Positions 14,913 to 16,260 of a DNA stretch of 16,260 nucleotides are shown here, piece after piece (position 1 is the stretch's first letter; each line of letters opens with the position of its first letter). The DNA is from an uncultured Granulicatella sp. Its GTDB lineage: Bacteria; Bacillota; Bacilli; Lactobacillales; Aerococcaceae. Below the pieces are notes generated by a model. It had not been told where the DNA came from. It made no database searches and saw only the letters and a program-made list of their open reading frames with translations. The position numbers were made by a program, and so were the translations under genes. The stretch spans positions 1 to 16,260 of the forward strand of contig CALATC010000224.1 in assembly GCA_937891475.1 (NCBI GenBank). Direction: 5' to 3'.

Positions 14913-15869
14913 ATGGGAAATGATACTTTATTTCCACCGATTGAATCGTATAATGAGTTTTACTTGGAAGTTTCTTCGACACATCAAATATATGTAACGG
15001 AATCAGGAAATCCTAATGGAAAGCCGGTGGTGATTGTTCATGGTGGACCAGGCGGAGGTTCAAGTCCGGTAACACGTCAATTGTTTAATCCAGATGTTTA
15101 CCGTATGATTCAATTTGACCAACGTGGGTGTGGAAAAAGTTTACCTTTTCTTTCATTAGAGGAGAATACAACTCAACATTTAGTTTCGGATATGGAGAAA
15201 ATCCGTGAAAAGTTAGAAATTGATCAATGGGTTGTTTTCGGAGGAAGTTGGGGGACGACTTTATCCCTTCATTATGCGATTCAATATCCAGAGAGAGTTA
15301 TGGGATTGATTTTACGAGGAATTTTCTTGGGTAGACAAGAAGATACTGATTGGCTTTACCAAAAAGGAGCTAGTGATTTCTTCCCAGATCAATTTGCACC
15401 TTATTTAAATCATATTCCAGTAGAAGAACAAGATGATTTAGTCACTGCATATTATAAGCGATTAACAAGTGACGATGCATCTATTCGATTAGAAGCTGCT
15501 CGTCAATGGGCTAGATGGGAAGGCGGCATTGTGACCTTATTACCTAGGGAAAATGTTGGTGAGGAATCAGACGAAGATATGCTTGCGATTGCTATTATGG
15601 AATGTCATTATTTCTATCATCATTGTTTTGTGGAAGATGATCATTATATTTTGAATCATGCTGATAAATTAAAAGATATTCCAATTAAAATTGTTCATGG
15701 AAGATATGATGTCGATTGTCGTCCAAGTGGGGCGTATGATTTAAAACAAAAATTGCCACATGCTGAATTAGTCTTTTCTACTGCAGCAGGGCATGCGCAA
15801 ATGGAACCATCAACGGTGAAGGAACTGTTGAGATTTGCTAGAGAATTTGAATCGTTATTTGTTCATTGA
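14913..15869 (+). CDS. pip: Proline iminopeptidase (alpha/beta hydrolase, peptidase S33)
   Basis: A 318-residue cytosolic enzyme that removes N-terminal proline from small peptides. The oxyanion HGGPGGG (43-49), FDQRGCGKS (68-76) and nucleophile GGSWG with S112 (110-114) are characteristic of prolyl aminopeptidases. D266 in HGRYDVDCRP and H294 in AGHAQMEP complete the triad. The cap-domain WARWEGG (199-205) is typical of this family. GGGGGAG precedes the ATG, and the gap from tpx is 14 bases, so it is probably the last gene of the ruvA-led transcript. A hairpin follows the stop. Confidence 0.95.
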   Translation: MGNDTLFPPIESYNEFYLEVSSTHQIYVTESGNPNGKPVVIVHGGPGGGSSPVTRQLFNPDVYRMIQFDQRGCGKSLPFLSLEENTTQHLVSDMEKIREKLEIDQWVVFGGSWGTTLSLHYAIQYPERVMGLILRGIFLGRQEDTDWLYQKGASDFFPDQFAPYLNHIPVEEQDDLVTAYYKRLTSDDASIRLEAARQWARWEGGIVTLLPRENVGEESDEDMLAIAIMECHYFYHHCFVEDDHYILNHADKLKDIPIKIVHGRYDVDCRPSGAYDLKQKLPHAELVFSTAAGHAQMEPSTVKELLRFAREFESLFVH

Positions 15870-15880
15870 AACCCTATAAT

Positions 15881-15907
15881 CTACCGTGAATTTAACGTTT
15901 GCGGTAG
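15881..15907 (+). terminator. Probable terminator after pip
   Basis: A 10-bp imperfect stem (15881-15890 with 15898-15907, including two G-U pairs) and a seven-base loop, followed by CTTTATT. The U tract is short, so termination may be partial. Confidence 0.55.
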
Positions 15908-16082
15908 CTTTATTGAATAAAAAATAAAGAGATAGAGTTAATAGGAGATGAGAAGGGGGTAAAAAGGTTTGGAGTTCAAAATAAATATTGATAAATCAAG
16001 GTTTTGCCACTCTCTAAATCGTATGTAAAAATAAAAGGTAGAACAAAAGTAGAACAGATTATTATTTTTCTTCTTTATCACA
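15908..16082. other. Intergenic stretch with a short tandem repeat, no gene seen
   Basis: No open frame with a ribosome binding site is apparent. AAAAGGTAGAAC is followed directly by AAAAGTAGAAC at about 16034-16056, a tandem repeat of roughly 11 bases. The surrounding text (AAATCAAGGTTTTGCCACTC) gives an impression of integrase-adjacent DNA, but I cannot support an attachment site. Confidence 0.4.
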
Positions 16083-16110
16083 AAATCTCCCTACGGTAGT
16101 AAGGAGATTT
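16083..16110. terminator. Bidirectional hairpin terminator between converging genes
   Basis: An 8-bp stem AAATCTCC (16083-16090) with GGAGATTT (16103-16110). The plus side is followed by ATTTTTTATT and the minus side by a short T run. It probably ends transcription of the leftward LPXTG gene and any read-through from pip. Confidence 0.75.
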
Positions 16111-16115
16111 ATTTT

Positions 16116-16260
16116 TTATTGTGATTTTTTGCGTTTACGGTATACAAGACCGATAGAAGATAAAGCTGTGATAATCGCAAGAGTAGCAGTATTAGTACGC
16201 TTTTCTCCTGTATTTGGAAGTTGTTTCTTAGGTTCTGCTTTTGCATTTGTAGCTTGTGCA
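16116..16260 (-). CDS. C-terminus of an LPXTG cell-wall-anchored surface protein (partial)
   Basis: Only the last 47 residues are in the window; the gene continues beyond the right edge. The segment contains a complete sortase A sorting signal: LPNTG (encoded at 16206-16220), a hydrophobic stretch of about 18 residues (TLAIITALSSIGLVY) and a positive tail YRKRKKSQ. The preceding residues are Ala/Lys-rich (ATNAKAEPKKQ), as in wall-spanning regions. The protein would be cleaved between Thr and Gly and linked to peptidoglycan. The function of its extracellular part cannot be judged from this window. The stop at 16116-16118 is six bases from a hairpin terminator. Confidence 0.88.
   Translation of the reverse strand, partial: AQATNAKAEPKKQLPNTGEKRTNTATLAIITALSSIGLVYRKRKKSQ

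Overview
The window is AT-rich Gram-positive chromosomal DNA with strong purine-rich Shine-Dalgarno sites, TTGACA/TATAAT-type promoters and U-tailed hairpin terminators. Gene content and order (nfo-zur, rpsU-yqeY, phoH-pgpH-ybeY-dgkA-era-recO, ruvA-ruvB-queA) point to Bacillota. The LPNTG sorting signal, compact genes and missing cdd suggest Lactobacillales, perhaps Carnobacteriaceae or Granulicatella-like; the family-level guess is weak.

Layout. At the left edge (1-34) is what looks like the tip of an IS3-family insertion sequence. It lies about 20 bp beyond the stop codon of a leftward, secreted SH3b/Amidase_3 cell-wall amidase (55-1473). From a divergent promoter region, nfo (endonuclease IV) and a Zur-type Fur regulator run rightward; the regulator carries an unusual His/Cys-rich N-terminal tail of about 60 residues. 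Next is rpsU behind a perfect consensus promoter, followed by a terminator and yqeY. Between yqeY and phoH, where these genes are normally close, there is an accessory segment of about 1.2 kb. It holds its own promoter, a leader with two 53-bp tandem repeats that can fold into hairpins, a strong terminator abutting a ribosome binding site, and one 195-residue gene of unknown function that resembles the PBECR4 nuclease-like family.

The core cluster then runs from 5203 to 10970: phoH, pgpH (c-di-AMP phosphodiesterase), ybeY, dgkA, era, recO. It links ribosome and rRNA maturation, lipid-carrier phosphorylation and recombination. After a terminator, a second co-directional set follows: ruvA, ruvB, queA, a uracil-DNA-glycosylase-family gene, a thiol peroxidase and a prolyl iminopeptidase. 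It ends with a hairpin. The right edge is the C-terminus of a leftward LPXTG surface protein that faces the cluster across a shared hairpin terminator.

Most of the window is well-known housekeeping. The least explained parts are the repeat/terminator leader with its downstream gene (4141-4948) and the metal-binding-like tail of the Zur regulator (2567-2750).
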